45,816 bases of DNA from Magnetococcales bacterium (GTDB lineage Bacteria > Pseudomonadota > Magnetococcia > Magnetococcales > JADFWU01), in NCBI GenBank assembly GCA_015234045.1, contig JADFWU010000005.1:64107-109922 (forward strand), read 5' to 3'. Numbering within the stretch: the first letter of the stretch is position 1; the number at the start of each line of letters is the position of its first letter. Under the pieces are notes generated by a model. That model saw nothing but the letters and a program-made list of their open reading frames with translations. It was not told where the DNA came from and made no database searches. Both the position numbers and the translations under genes were made by a program. Below are positions 8,969-17,517 of the stretch, one piece after another.

Positions 8969-9066
8969 GTCATAAAACTGCCATAGAGGCATTCATGTAA
9001 TCTGTCTCAATATTAGGAGATTCAGATGGTCAGATAACTGACAGTCCGATCATGCCCTCGAAACGA

Positions 9067-9279
9067 TTACAGAGGCTGTTGGACGATTTTAAGGAAACGG
9101 CCCACTTCCTCTTGAGTCAGTGCGGTACTCAAAGAGAGTGATTTTCGTGACTCATGATTTTTACGTTCCGTTGGCGGAAGGTCAACGCCAAATGCACGTG
9201 AGATCTCTTGACGCAAGGCTTCACGCTCTGCGGGAGTGATGGCGGCAATGTGACTGAGGGGCATATTCTGTTCGGGCAT
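9067..9279 (-). CDS. Small hypothetical protein, 70 aa
   Basis: The protein is not recognised. It is a 70-residue, largely helical-looking, charged and soluble protein with no signal peptide, cysteines or membrane segment. The best argument that it is real is a strong ribosome binding site: AGGAG eight bases before the ATG. The N-terminal part has ITPAEREALRQEISRAFGVDLPP and the C-terminal part LTQEEVGRFLKIVQQPL, both plausible amphipathic helices. It lies convergently after the ABC exporter operon and divergently from yejE, alone on its strand in this stretch. Confidence 0.6.
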   Translation of the reverse strand: MPEQNMPLSHIAAITPAEREALRQEISRAFGVDLPPTERKNHESRKSLSLSTALTQEEVGRFLKIVQQPL

Positions 9280-9467
9280 TTTGGTTTCTCCTGAGTGACA
9301 GATTTAACGTCCTGTTAAGTTTGTTTTGTAAGTCTTGCCAGTACATAAGCATACTTCGGGCCAACTGATTATTTGTCGGACATTATTTTGTTGTTATTTA
9401 TTTAAAAATAGTTAAAAATCATTCAGATAACTAAGTAATCCAACCTAGAATGAACAGAGGTTCATTT

Positions 9468-9526
9468 GACAAATTTGTCTGAATTATTGGTCGAATAATT
9501 TGTCGATATATGCCGATTTTTTGACA
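9468..9526. promoter_or_regulatory. Palindrome cluster upstream of yejE
   Basis: This AT-rich leader holds a perfect 12-bp palindrome (GACAAATTTGTC, 9468-9479) and an inverted repeat AATTATT-5-AATAATT (9482-9500). TTTGTC words recur nearby at about 9372, 9474 and 9499, and TTGACA-like boxes lie at 9466 and 9521. The arrangement suggests an operator and promoter region for yejE. No convincing -10 box was found at standard spacing, so the exact promoter is not assigned. Confidence 0.35.
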
Positions 9527-9564
9527 TAACACGCTTCCTCTACCCTCTATATGGAGTGCGGGAC

Positions 9565-10590
9565 TTGTTTCAATTCTCTGTGATCACCAAACGGCGTTGG
9601 CGTCGATTCAAGATGCATCGGCGTGGCTACTTCTCTCTTTGGCTATTTCTTGCGCTATTTTTGTTCTCATTAGTCGCTGAGGTGATTTCCAACGATAAAC
9701 CGTTGCTTGTGAGCTATAACGGTGCGCTCTATATGCCATTGCTCCATAGCTACCCGGAAACCACATTTGGTGGCGATTTTGAAACGGAAACCGACTACCG
9801 GGACCCTTACGTCTCAGAGATTCTAAATGGTGCTGGTAACTGGGTTGTCTTTCCGCCGAATCCTTATAGCTACGGTACAATTAATACTGAATTGACCAAG
9901 CCAGCACCTGCACCACCTGCGTGGGATAACCTGTTAGGCACTGATGATCGAGGCCGGGATGTGTTGGCCCGTTTGATTTACGGTTTTCGCCTTTCTGTAT
10001 TGTTTGCCATGGGTTTGACGGCAATTGGTGTGGTTCTTGGTGTGATAGCTGGTGCGATACAAGGATATTTTGGCGGGCGTGTTGATCTGTTTTTTCAGCG
10101 TTTTATTGAGGTTTGGGGCAGTATGCCCGAACTCTATCTGCTCATTATTTTTGCCGGTATATTCAATCCCAGTATTGGATTGTTGATTATTTTATTGTCG
10201 CTGTTTGGTTGGATGGGGTTGTCGGACTATGTGCGCGCGGAGTTTCTTCGCGCCCGAGGTTTGGTCTATGTGAAAGCGGCGCGCGCCATGGGAGTGCGGG
10301 ATCGGGATATCATGTTTCGTCATCTACTGCCCAACGCCATGACACCGGTCATCACCTTTCTACCATTTCGGATCTCTGGAGCTATTTTGGCTTTGACGAG
10401 CCTGGATTTTTTGGGTTTGGGTGTGCCTCCTTCTACACCCAGCTTGGGCGAGCTTCTCAGGCAAGGAAAAGCCAATATTGAGGCGTGGTGGTTGTCTTTA
10501 TCTGCTTTTGTCGTGTTGGTGGTGATGTTGCTGTTATTGAACTTTATCGGTGAGGCATTGAGAGATGCCATGGATCCAAGAAAAGAGTAA
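9565..10590 (+). CDS. yejE: Peptide ABC importer permease YejE
   Basis: This is an inner-membrane permease of the YejABEF-type oligopeptide importer (the microcin C uptake system in E. coli). From a TTG at 9565, with GGAG eight bases upstream, it encodes 341 residues, the same length as E. coli YejE. The GTG at 9556 lies inside that ribosome binding site and is unlikely. It has an N-terminal membrane helix and a periplasmic stretch with the family sequence ETTFGGDFETETDYRDPYV. Next comes LLGTDDRGRDVLARLIYGFR, then the five-helix BPD_transp_1 domain with the EAA-type coupling loop (YVKAARAMGVRDRDIMFRHLLPNAM). No YejA or YejB gene precedes it, and its ATPase partner YejF lies 13 kb downstream on the same strand. 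Confidence 0.93.
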   Translation: MFQFSVITKRRWRRFKMHRRGYFSLWLFLALFLFSLVAEVISNDKPLLVSYNGALYMPLLHSYPETTFGGDFETETDYRDPYVSEILNGAGNWVVFPPNPYSYGTINTELTKPAPAPPAWDNLLGTDDRGRDVLARLIYGFRLSVLFAMGLTAIGVVLGVIAGAIQGYFGGRVDLFFQRFIEVWGSMPELYLLIIFAGIFNPSIGLLIILLSLFGWMGLSDYVRAEFLRARGLVYVKAARAMGVRDRDIMFRHLLPNAMTPVITFLPFRISGAILALTSLDFLGLGVPPSTPSLGELLRQGKANIEAWWLSLSAFVVLVVMLLLLNFIGEALRDAMDPRKE

Positions 10591-10595
10591 TATTC

Positions 10596-10741
10596 TTAGG
10601 GCGTGTTGATATTCGCCAGATTTCGGTTCCTGGCAAGGCAAATCCAACGAAAAAGCGGAGCGAACTTGTAGTACGTGAGCATTTTGAGGCGGATTTAACG
10701 CCGCCAGGGGGCGAAAGATGGTGAATGTCAACAGGGCCTAG
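10596..10741. mobile_element. MITE-like non-coding element between yejE and the chemoreceptor gene
   Basis: This segment of about 146 bp is bounded by imperfect 19-bp inverted ends that match at 15 of 19 positions: TTAGGGCGTGTTGATATTC on the left, and the complement of GAATGTCAACAGGGCCTAG on the right. The interior also folds back (TGGCAAGGCAAATCC against GGATTTAACGCCGCCA). It has no coding capacity and its GC content differs from the flanks. It resembles a short repeat of this sort that I recall, without certainty, from intergenic DNA of other proteobacteria. It starts five bases after the yejE stop, and its right end supplies the TAG stop of the chemoreceptor gene. Confidence 0.65.
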
Positions 10742-13074
10742 GTTACGATACCCTTTTCTATAAAGTAGTCTCGATATTTCATGTCTGATTCGAGAATATG
10801 TTGATTGAGCCAAAGGCGTGAAAAACTCAGAGCATCAATGGCAACTGCAAAATATCCAGAATCAAACTGACTCTTTATTGAATCCAATGTTTTCATAAGG
10901 CTATCATGTTCTTCTTTATGTTCTTCATAAAGTGGGAAACGGTGCCGTTTCATCAGTTGTTCTTCCCGTTCAAAATGGTTGTTGCAATGATCCTGAAACG
11001 ACTGAATAACTGTTCCTAGCTCTTTTCTGTTGTAGCCATTTTTCATGGCAGAGTGAAGATCATTTATCATTTTAATTAATTGTTTATGATCATTATCCAG
11101 AGAATTAACATGAACACTTAATGTGTCTCTCCATTCAATGACAGGTCTTGACTCTTTCTTGATATGTCTCAGGCAGGTCTGATCAAGAAGATCAAACAGA
11201 GTGTTTCTCAGTGAATTATAGAGATCTGATTGTTCTATAGCGTGCTCTTTATTATCTGCTTCTATCGCTTTTTGGCAGGTGATAGCCACCTCATGCAGCG
11301 TATCATGCACGGATATCATCTGTTGAAATTGTGGTGTTTCCGCTAATTCAGGGCCAATTCTTTCTGCCCATTTTCTGAGTCCACATGGTTCGTGATTCTC
11401 CATACTGGCACAATCTACAGCAAGTCGTCCTTGAATGGTCTGTTCAAGTTTTCCTTGAAGTTCAAGATGATACTCTTTGAATTTCCTAACATTAAATCTA
11501 AGTGTATTGTAATTAAACTCCATTTGATGAGCAAATGTCGTATCGTTAATCCGACGCAATACGCTTTCAAGTCGTTGAAAATGGCGTGCGGTTCCTTGTG
11601 CTTGGTCAACAACTTGGCTAGCTTGATGCATCTTTTCTCTAATAAGGCGCGCACTATCATCTGTTTTTTCAATTGAAAAGAGTAACTTTTCTACAAATGC
11701 CTTGGTCTCTTCAGCAAGAGAAACATCCTCTTGAGCAGCCATTACAGACTCTGCGGTTGCGCGTGCAACTTCGGTGGTGCCTTCGGCAGCTTCAAGCATT
11801 GATCGCGCAACATCCTCTGCGGCGGTACGAACCTCTTGATTATTGCGTGTTACTTCAGCGGAAGCCCGGACCACATTGGTCATGGCATCGGATACCTCTT
11901 TGACAGTCAAAGACTGCTGACTCATTTCAAGGGTAATTTCTTGATTTGTCTCATTGATCTTATCAATACTGGTAGCAATCAAGGTAGCAACTTCAGTGAC
12001 ACGGGTTGAATTGGACTGAATTTCACCAATCTTATTGGATATAGTCTCAACCGCTGCGGCTGTTTGTTGAGATAAATCATTGATTTCAGAAGCAACAACG
12101 GCAAAACCAAGGCCATATTCTCCAGCACCGGCGGCTTCGATGGATGCGTTTAGTGATAGAAGGTGGGTCTGTTCTGAAATATCATCAATTAAAATCAATA
12201 ATTTACCAATATCTATTGTAGATTGTGTCAGGGCATCCATCACAGAGTAAGTGCCTTTGGCATGTCTGTTTGCCCGGTCTGATTCTTGACTGGCTGCTTC
12301 GCACAGTGTTTGGACATCAGACAATGAGGTGTTCATGGATTCGATAGAGTCAGCAACATTGTTTACGGAGGTATTGACCTCTTCCAAATGGGCGTTGACA
12401 CCCCCCATGTTTGCGGTGATCTCTTCAGCGGCAGAGGCAACAGCGGTAATATTGGCGCTGGCCTGTTCGGAAGCAGAGGCAATGGTGCTAATTTTTTCTG
12501 TAACAAAAATTGCCGATGCGTGAAGAATTTCCATATCTTCCGTTGCCTGTCCGATATCGTTTTTTACCTGTGAAATCGTTTCGCCCAACCCATTGATTGC
12601 ACCATCAACTGTTTGAACAATATCGTGAGAACGGTGAGAATCCGACAGAACCATATCCTTGATCGCCATCAATTGTGTTGCACATGCGGTCATACTGGCA
12701 CCATGAAGGCCCGAAACCTGCATGTTATGCTCCAATTGAGTGGCAAGCTGGTTGATAGCCTTAGAGAGCGGATCATTCTCTGATTGATCTAATCTGGTGG
12801 TATACTCGCCCATGGTCAGACGGTCCAGCACTTCAACACTCCTTTTCAGATGTGTGTGTTTGAGTGCAATCAGAGAAATAAGTGTGTTTACTGTCAGAAC
12901 CAATGCAACAATCCAGACAATGAACGTCAACCAACCAGTCACGTCAGAGGAAGCGCTTGAATCAAGGACGGTGAGATAAAAACCCGTTGCAATCAGTACG
13001 AGTGCAGATAAAGCGGACAGGAAAAAACTGAGCCAACCACCGGCAGAAAAACCTTGGTTACTGTTTACGTTCAT
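10738..13074 (-). CDS. Methyl-accepting chemotaxis protein with CZB zinc-binding and C-terminal hemerythrin domains
   Basis: This 778-residue membrane-anchored receptor has two transmembrane helices at about 14-36 and 46-70 with almost no periplasmic loop, so sensing should be cytoplasmic. A HAMP-like and coiled-coil region leads to the MCP signalling hairpin. Its tip, near residues 300-330, reads [26 protein letters not shown], with Gly where most receptors have Arg in IEAARAGE. A CZB zinc-binding domain follows at about 518-600 ([36 protein letters not shown]). The C-terminal bacteriohemerythrin is at about 641-775 ([51 protein letters not shown]), with the diiron His/Glu/Asp ligand pattern intact. 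Hemerythrin suggests an oxygen or redox signal; CZB domains sense zinc or oxidants. The last codon is followed directly by the end of the MITE-like element. Confidence 0.93.
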   Translation of the reverse strand: MNVNSNQGFSAGGWLSFFLSALSALVLIATGFYLTVLDSSASSDVTGWLTFIVWIVALVLTVNTLISLIALKHTHLKRSVEVLDRLTMGEYTTRLDQSENDPLSKAINQLATQLEHNMQVSGLHGASMTACATQLMAIKDMVLSDSHRSHDIVQTVDGAINGLGETISQVKNDIGQATEDMEILHASAIFVTEKISTIASASEQASANITAVASAAEEITANMGGVNAHLEEVNTSVNNVADSIESMNTSLSDVQTLCEAASQESDRANRHAKGTYSVMDALTQSTIDIGKLLILIDDISEQTHLLSLNASIEAAGAGEYGLGFAVVASEINDLSQQTAAAVETISNKIGEIQSNSTRVTEVATLIATSIDKINETNQEITLEMSQQSLTVKEVSDAMTNVVRASAEVTRNNQEVRTAAEDVARSMLEAAEGTTEVARATAESVMAAQEDVSLAEETKAFVEKLLFSIEKTDDSARLIREKMHQASQVVDQAQGTARHFQRLESVLRRINDTTFAHQMEFNYNTLRFNVRKFKEYHLELQGKLEQTIQGRLAVDCASMENHEPCGLRKWAERIGPELAETPQFQQMISVHDTLHEVAITCQKAIEADNKEHAIEQSDLYNSLRNTLFDLLDQTCLRHIKKESRPVIEWRDTLSVHVNSLDNDHKQLIKMINDLHSAMKNGYNRKELGTVIQSFQDHCNNHFEREEQLMKRHRFPLYEEHKEEHDSLMKTLDSIKSQFDSGYFAVAIDALSFSRLWLNQHILESDMKYRDYFIEKGIVT

Positions 13075-13486
13075 ATTTAAGAGTGACTCGAGAAATTATT
13101 TATCCCATTGTGATGGTTGAATTACCCCAACAAAATAGATAAGTAGCTGATATTTAGATATGTTTGATGTGTCAACAGATCCCCCTGTTATCACCAGTAT
13201 AAAGTATTTTTTATTTCTGGATAGCCTAATTGAACGCAAATCGCGCTCTGATTTGCTTTGTAGGGTTCTAAAATTGATGTGAAAATCACGTGAATCTCTT
13301 GATTTCTAGCACCAAGACATCCATGATATTTTAATTTGGTCAGTTTCATATGTTTAGGCCAGTGCGCGTTTGTATCAGGAGGTAAGAATGCCTTCTTCCA
13401 CGTACTGGGATTATCGCTGGGCGTTTTTCACGTAAACCATCTTTGAACCGGGTTGGTATGAATTTTAGAAAGACGGAGTTTTAGTA
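13075..13486. other. Divergent intergenic region between chemoreceptor and receiver-cyclase genes
   Basis: This AT-rich stretch of 412 bp must hold both divergent promoters. The only clear signal is the short ORF with a consensus ribosome binding site at 13377-13435 (listed separately). No convincing sigma-70 or sigma-28 promoter could be assigned by eye. Confidence 0.5.
13388..13435 (+). CDS. 15-residue aromatic-rich leader ORF upstream of the receiver-cyclase gene
   Basis: A complete AGGAGG at 13377-13382 lies five bases before an ATG that opens a 15-codon ORF, MPSSTYWDYRWAFFT, ending in TAA. Six of the fifteen residues are aromatic (two Trp, two Tyr, two Phe). It ends about 50 bp before the start of the receiver-cyclase gene, which has its own GGAG. 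A perfect Shine-Dalgarno box before a short ORF is unlikely by chance and suggests a translated leader peptide, possibly for attenuation or coupling. Expression is not shown. Confidence 0.45.
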   Translation: MPSSTYWDYRWAFFT

Positions 13487-15292
13487 ATGAGTGAGTCGAT
13501 GACCAAGGTGGCGTTGATCACCGACACACCGATGATCAATTCGATCATTAAATATGCCATCAATCCCGATGAGTATGAGGTGGTAATTTTTGGCTCATCA
13601 GATGAAAATCTATTTGAAGGCATTGTAAAATCAGATCCTGATGTCATCTTTTTACGCACAATTTTAAAAGACTCGAATGGGTTGGAACTGTGCGATCAGA
13701 TCAAAGCGGAACCTGCGCTAAAAAGCACGCGCGTGGTGTTTCTTTCTTCTGATACCAAGGTCAGAAAGCAAGCTATTGAGCATAAGGCTGACCGCTTTCT
13801 AACCATGCCATTTTCAGCTCATGATGTTGAAAGTATTCTGGAATCGCTGTTTGTTTCTCGCGTTACCATTCTCTATGTGGATGATAGTGATCTGTTCCAC
13901 AGCGTGGTTCCTGTCTATCTGCGTGATGCAGGCTACAACGTTGTTGAAGCATGGGATGGACGAGAAGCTCTGGAAGTATTGGACCAAAATGAAGTAGACC
14001 TTATCCTCTCCGATGTTGAAATGCCGGTGATGGATGGCTTTACCTTCTGTAAGACGGTAAATCGCTCATCAGAAAAAGATATTCCCATCGTTTTGCTCAC
14101 CTCTCTGGCCTCTGAAGATGCCATTAAAAAGGGGTTTGATGCCGGTGCGGATGATTACATCACCAAACCCCTTTTCCTTCCCGAAGTGCTGTCACGAATT
14201 CATCGCTTGCTTGACATGAGCCAAACGCAGGGGCGTAGTGAACGTATCCTGGTGGTGGAAGATTCCGACACAATCCGCTCTATGTCAGTCAATGCGCTGA
14301 AAGCGCAGGGCTTTCAGGTGGATGAAGCCAATAACGGAACAGTGGCTCTGGTACGCTTGCTTGAGCGGCCTTACGATATCTTGGTGACTGATTATGAAAT
14401 GCCTCACCTGGATGGTCTGCAACTCTGTAAACGCATTCGCAAACAACAGGATTCGGTCAATCAATACCTTCCAGTGATTTTTGCGACAACTCGGAATTCC
14501 AAAGCAGATCTGGTACGCATGAGTTCAATTGGCATTGAGGCGTGTATCACCAAGCCGTTCAGCCCTGAACGAATGATTGCAGAAGTGGAACGTGTGTTGG
14601 CAAAAACACGCCAGGAAAAAGAACGCGAATCAATGCGGCGCTATAATCTCAGTGATGAGATTATTGAACAGGTTTTAGATCCAGATGCCGATCATACTGG
14701 TATTGCTGAAGAACAGTTTCGAACCGTACTGTTTTGTGATCTATCAGGGTTTGGCAACCAGACAGCCGGTCTCGAGCCATCAAAAGTGATCAAGATCCTG
14801 AATACCTTCTTTGACTCTACAGTGGGCATTCTGGGGCAGTTTGATGCAACCATTGATAAGATTATCGGCGATTCCATCTTTGCGTCATTCAGTCAGCAGG
14901 ATGACGGTGCTCACCGTGCGGCTACAGCTGCTCAGGATATTGTGGGTTCCTTGAAAGCGCTTGGCGATGAGGTAGGCTTTGACTATCAGGTGCGTATTGG
15001 TCTTCACTCCGGTTTTGCCATTCTCGGACACATGGGTACACAGCTACATCGCAGAGAGTTTGGCTTGATTGGTGAGATGGTGAATATTGCTCAGGCCATG
15101 GAAGCACATGCCAAAGTGAATGGTATTCTTGTCAGTGAGGCCACATTCACGCTCATTCAGGATCTGGCTAGAGGTGAGGATGTAGGGCCTGTTGTCTGGA
15201 AGCCAGGCCATAAGGCGATACGTGCGTTACATCTAAATGATGTCACACCTTATCAAATGCCTGAAAAAGTTGATAAAAAAGTTGCTGGATAG
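13487..15292 (+). CDS. Triple response-receiver protein with C-terminal class III nucleotide cyclase-like domain
   Basis: This 601-residue cytoplasmic protein has three receiver domains and a cyclase domain. REC1 (about 6-122) is degenerate: R57 sits where the phospho-accepting Asp should be. REC2 (about 125-243) has D176 in LILSDVEMPVMDG, and REC3 (about 255-372) has D302 in ILVTDYEMPHLDG. The class III adenylate/guanylate cyclase homology domain is at about 410-580. Both metal-binding aspartates (D418 in FCDLSGF, D462 in KIIGDSIF) and the transition-state Asn (N533 in EMVNIAQAME) are present. The transition-state Arg that normally follows four residues later is Ala (A537), so full cyclase activity is doubtful. 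GGAG eight bases upstream fixes the start. It diverges from the chemoreceptor and converges on the hybrid-kinase operon, so it is probably the output of one of those kinases. Confidence 0.9.
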   Translation: MSESMTKVALITDTPMINSIIKYAINPDEYEVVIFGSSDENLFEGIVKSDPDVIFLRTILKDSNGLELCDQIKAEPALKSTRVVFLSSDTKVRKQAIEHKADRFLTMPFSAHDVESILESLFVSRVTILYVDDSDLFHSVVPVYLRDAGYNVVEAWDGREALEVLDQNEVDLILSDVEMPVMDGFTFCKTVNRSSEKDIPIVLLTSLASEDAIKKGFDAGADDYITKPLFLPEVLSRIHRLLDMSQTQGRSERILVVEDSDTIRSMSVNALKAQGFQVDEANNGTVALVRLLERPYDILVTDYEMPHLDGLQLCKRIRKQQDSVNQYLPVIFATTRNSKADLVRMSSIGIEACITKPFSPERMIAEVERVLAKTRQEKERESMRRYNLSDEIIEQVLDPDADHTGIAEEQFRTVLFCDLSGFGNQTAGLEPSKVIKILNTFFDSTVGILGQFDATIDKIIGDSIFASFSQQDDGAHRAATAAQDIVGSLKALGDEVGFDYQVRIGLHSGFAILGHMGTQLHRREFGLIGEMVNIAQAMEAHAKVNGILVSEATFTLIQDLARGEDVGPVVWKPGHKAIRALHLNDVTPYQMPEKVDKKVAG

Positions 15293-15313
15293 AGCCGATA
15301 TTGAAGAGCGTCA

Positions 15314-15379
15314 GGCGTTACGCAAGTGTCGGTTGAAACAGGTATCAAAGCGAATAGCGTTTTTCAACTGCGTCATTCC
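15314..15379. repeat. Small inverted-repeat remnant between convergent genes
   Basis: The left arm, GGCGTTACGCA plus GTTGAAA split by seven bases (15314-15338), is related to the complement of the right arm TTTTCAACTGCGTCATTCC (15361-15379). The same TTCAACTGCGT core occurs in the 27-bp repeats at 25428 and 31505. It lies between the convergent receiver-cyclase and hybrid-kinase genes, where no ordinary terminator is obvious. Confidence 0.45.
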
Positions 15380-15432
15380 ATAAGAGTAAAAATAATGGAA
15401 GCTTTATGCACTTGAAATGCTGTGCAATAAAG

Positions 15433-17514
15433 CTAATCCTTATTCTGCGTCAATGCAGATAACTCTTTGATAATAAGGTTGCTTTCTGCTTCTAAAGATG
15501 TGATCAAATCCTGCACACCATCCATAATATCATTGCGTGTCAGTGCATCCAACTTGGTGGCTATCTGCGAGAATCGGAAGGCACCAACCTGCTTGCTGGC
15601 ACTCTTCAACGGATGAGCGATTTGATGAATTTTTTGAGGCGCTTGGCTATCATAAGCAGTGCGCATCTCAGTAAATCGGTCAGGCAGCATTTCGATAAAG
15701 AGTTGGACAACCTCACCAACCACATCAGCGCCTAATTCAGATTTTAACTGTTGAAATGTTGACTCATCTATTGATGGCTCATTTTTCTTTGGAATATCAG
15801 AATCATGAAAACTGCTTTCTGATTCACTATATGAGATAGTGGAATTAGGATCGGAATCGGATTTTTTTTCAACTGGTAACCAACGGAACAGTACATCCCT
15901 CAGTTCTGTACTGTTAACGGGCTTGGAGAGATAATCATCCATTCCGGCTTCAAGACAGCGTGTTCTGTCTCCCTGAAGAGCAAAAGCGGTTACAGCCACC
16001 ACAGGCGTACGTATTAAGCCATGTTCGTTCTCAAACTGTCTCCATTTACGGCTGGCAGTAAAGCCATCCATAACGGGCATTTGGCAATCCATTAATACCA
16101 GATCAAAATGTTGGGTATGCAGTTTCTCAAGTGCTTTCTGGCCATTACCGGCCATCTCAAGTGAACAGCCGATCTGATCCAAATAGCCACGCATTACTTC
16201 ACGATTAACGGGGTCGTCTTCCACAAGTAGAATACGCACCGAAGTTGTGAAAGTTAATAGCTCAAAATCCACTGTATTTTCAAGATGGTTAGAAGTTTCT
16301 TTCTCAGCGTTTTCTTCAATAGATGAATCTGCGACACACTCCATGGGAATTGTGACACAAAACAGGCTCCCGTCGCCGGGATGGCTCTCTACTTCAATAT
16401 CACCACTCATCGCTTCGACAAGCTGTTGGGTGATGGCCAATCCAAGACCTGTACCACCAAATTTGCGTGTGGTGGTGCTGTCTGCCTGGGTAAAAGGCTC
16501 AAACATTGTGCTTACGCGTTCTGGATCAATACCTATTCCAGTATCTTGGACCTGAAAACGTAACCAGGTTGTGGTATCCATTGTTTCCACAGGTCTGGCA
16601 ATCAGGGTGATATCGCCCTGCTCTGTAAATTTTATTGCATTTTGTAATAAATTCAACAAAATCTGTCGTAATCTATTAGAATCTCCTTTAATAATTGCAG
16701 GCATTGCTGGGTCGATCTGTTTATAAAATTCAATGTGCTTTCTGTGGGCAATCTCCAAAAACAAATTACCCAGATCATCCAGAAGTGTCAAAACATTGAA
16801 AGGTGCTGTTTCCAGTTCAAGCTTCCCAGCTTCAATCTTTGAAAAATCAAGAATATTATTGATTATTCCTAATAAACCACTTCCAGCTTGATTGATCAGT
16901 TTGGCATAGTGTTGCCCCTGATCTGGAAGCTCTAAGCCCAACAGTAGTTCAGACATACCTAGAATGCCATTTAACGGCGTTCTAATCTCATGGCTCATAG
17001 TGGCTAAAAAAGCGCTTTTGGCTTGGTTGGCAGATTCAGCCTCTTCCATGGCTTGACTTAAGGCTCTTCGGTTACGCTCCAGTTCGTTGACAGTTTTTTT
17101 CAGGGTAGCGGCTTGTTTAGTCAGCGCATGTTTTTGTTGAAAAAGATCGAGAAAAACGCGCACCTTTGCATGTAATATTTCAGGTTCAACCGGTTTAAAC
17201 AGGTAATCAACGGCCCCGGATGAATAGCCCTGGAAAACGTTATGATCATCTTTACTGATGGCGGTAACAAAAATAATGGGAATTTCTCGAGTTCGGCGCA
17301 TGCCTTTTAACAGACGGGCGGTTTCGAAGCCATCCATCTCTGGCATTTGGACATCCAATAAGATCAGAGCTAACTCATTTTCCAGTGCCAAAGCCAGCGC
17401 TTTATTTCCCGATTTTGCGGTGATAATTCGCCGGTCCGGTCCTTCAAGAAGCCCTTGCATGGCCAGGAGATTTTTCTTTCGATCATCAACGATGAGAATG
17501 GTTGCCGGTTCCAT
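15433..17514 (-). CDS. Soluble hybrid histidine kinase, REC-HisKA-HATPase-REC-HPt
   Basis: This 693-residue protein has no membrane segment. An N-terminal receiver (D54 in [12 protein letters not shown]) is followed by a coiled coil, then the kinase core. The core has phospho-accepting H175 in [15 protein letters not shown], the N box [12 protein letters not shown], and the G boxes DTGIGI and [10 protein letters not shown] second receiver has D476 in [13 protein letters not shown]. The C-terminal HPt domain has H634 in [11 protein letters not shown]. The full His-Asp-His relay is therefore on one chain, and the terminal HPt should pass phosphate to a separate receiver, plausibly one in the triple-receiver cyclase protein encoded next door. 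The N-terminal receiver suggests it is itself controlled by another kinase, such as the membrane hybrid kinase of the same operon. It lies 3 bp downstream of cheB. Confidence 0.94.
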   Translation of the reverse strand: MEPATILIVDDRKKNLLAMQGLLEGPDRRIITAKSGNKALALALENELALILLDVQMPEMDGFETARLLKGMRRTREIPIIFVTAISKDDHNVFQGYSSGAVDYLFKPVEPEILHAKVRVFLDLFQQKHALTKQAATLKKTVNELERNRRALSQAMEEAESANQAKSAFLATMSHEIRTPLNGILGMSELLLGLELPDQGQHYAKLINQAGSGLLGIINNILDFSKIEAGKLELETAPFNVLTLLDDLGNLFLEIAHRKHIEFYKQIDPAMPAIIKGDSNRLRQILLNLLQNAIKFTEQGDITLIARPVETMDTTTWLRFQVQDTGIGIDPERVSTMFEPFTQADSTTTRKFGGTGLGLAITQQLVEAMSGDIEVESHPGDGSLFCVTIPMECVADSSIEENAEKETSNHLENTVDFELLTFTTSVRILLVEDDPVNREVMRGYLDQIGCSLEMAGNGQKALEKLHTQHFDLVLMDCQMPVMDGFTASRKWRQFENEHGLIRTPVVAVTAFALQGDRTRCLEAGMDDYLSKPVNSTELRDVLFRWLPVEKKSDSDPNSTISYSESESSFHDSDIPKKNEPSIDESTFQQLKSELGADVVGEVVQLFIEMLPDRFTEMRTAYDSQAPQKIHQIAHPLKSASKQVGAFRFSQIATKLDALTRNDIMDGVQDLITSLEAESNLIIKELSALTQNKD

Positions 17515-17517
17515 GGC

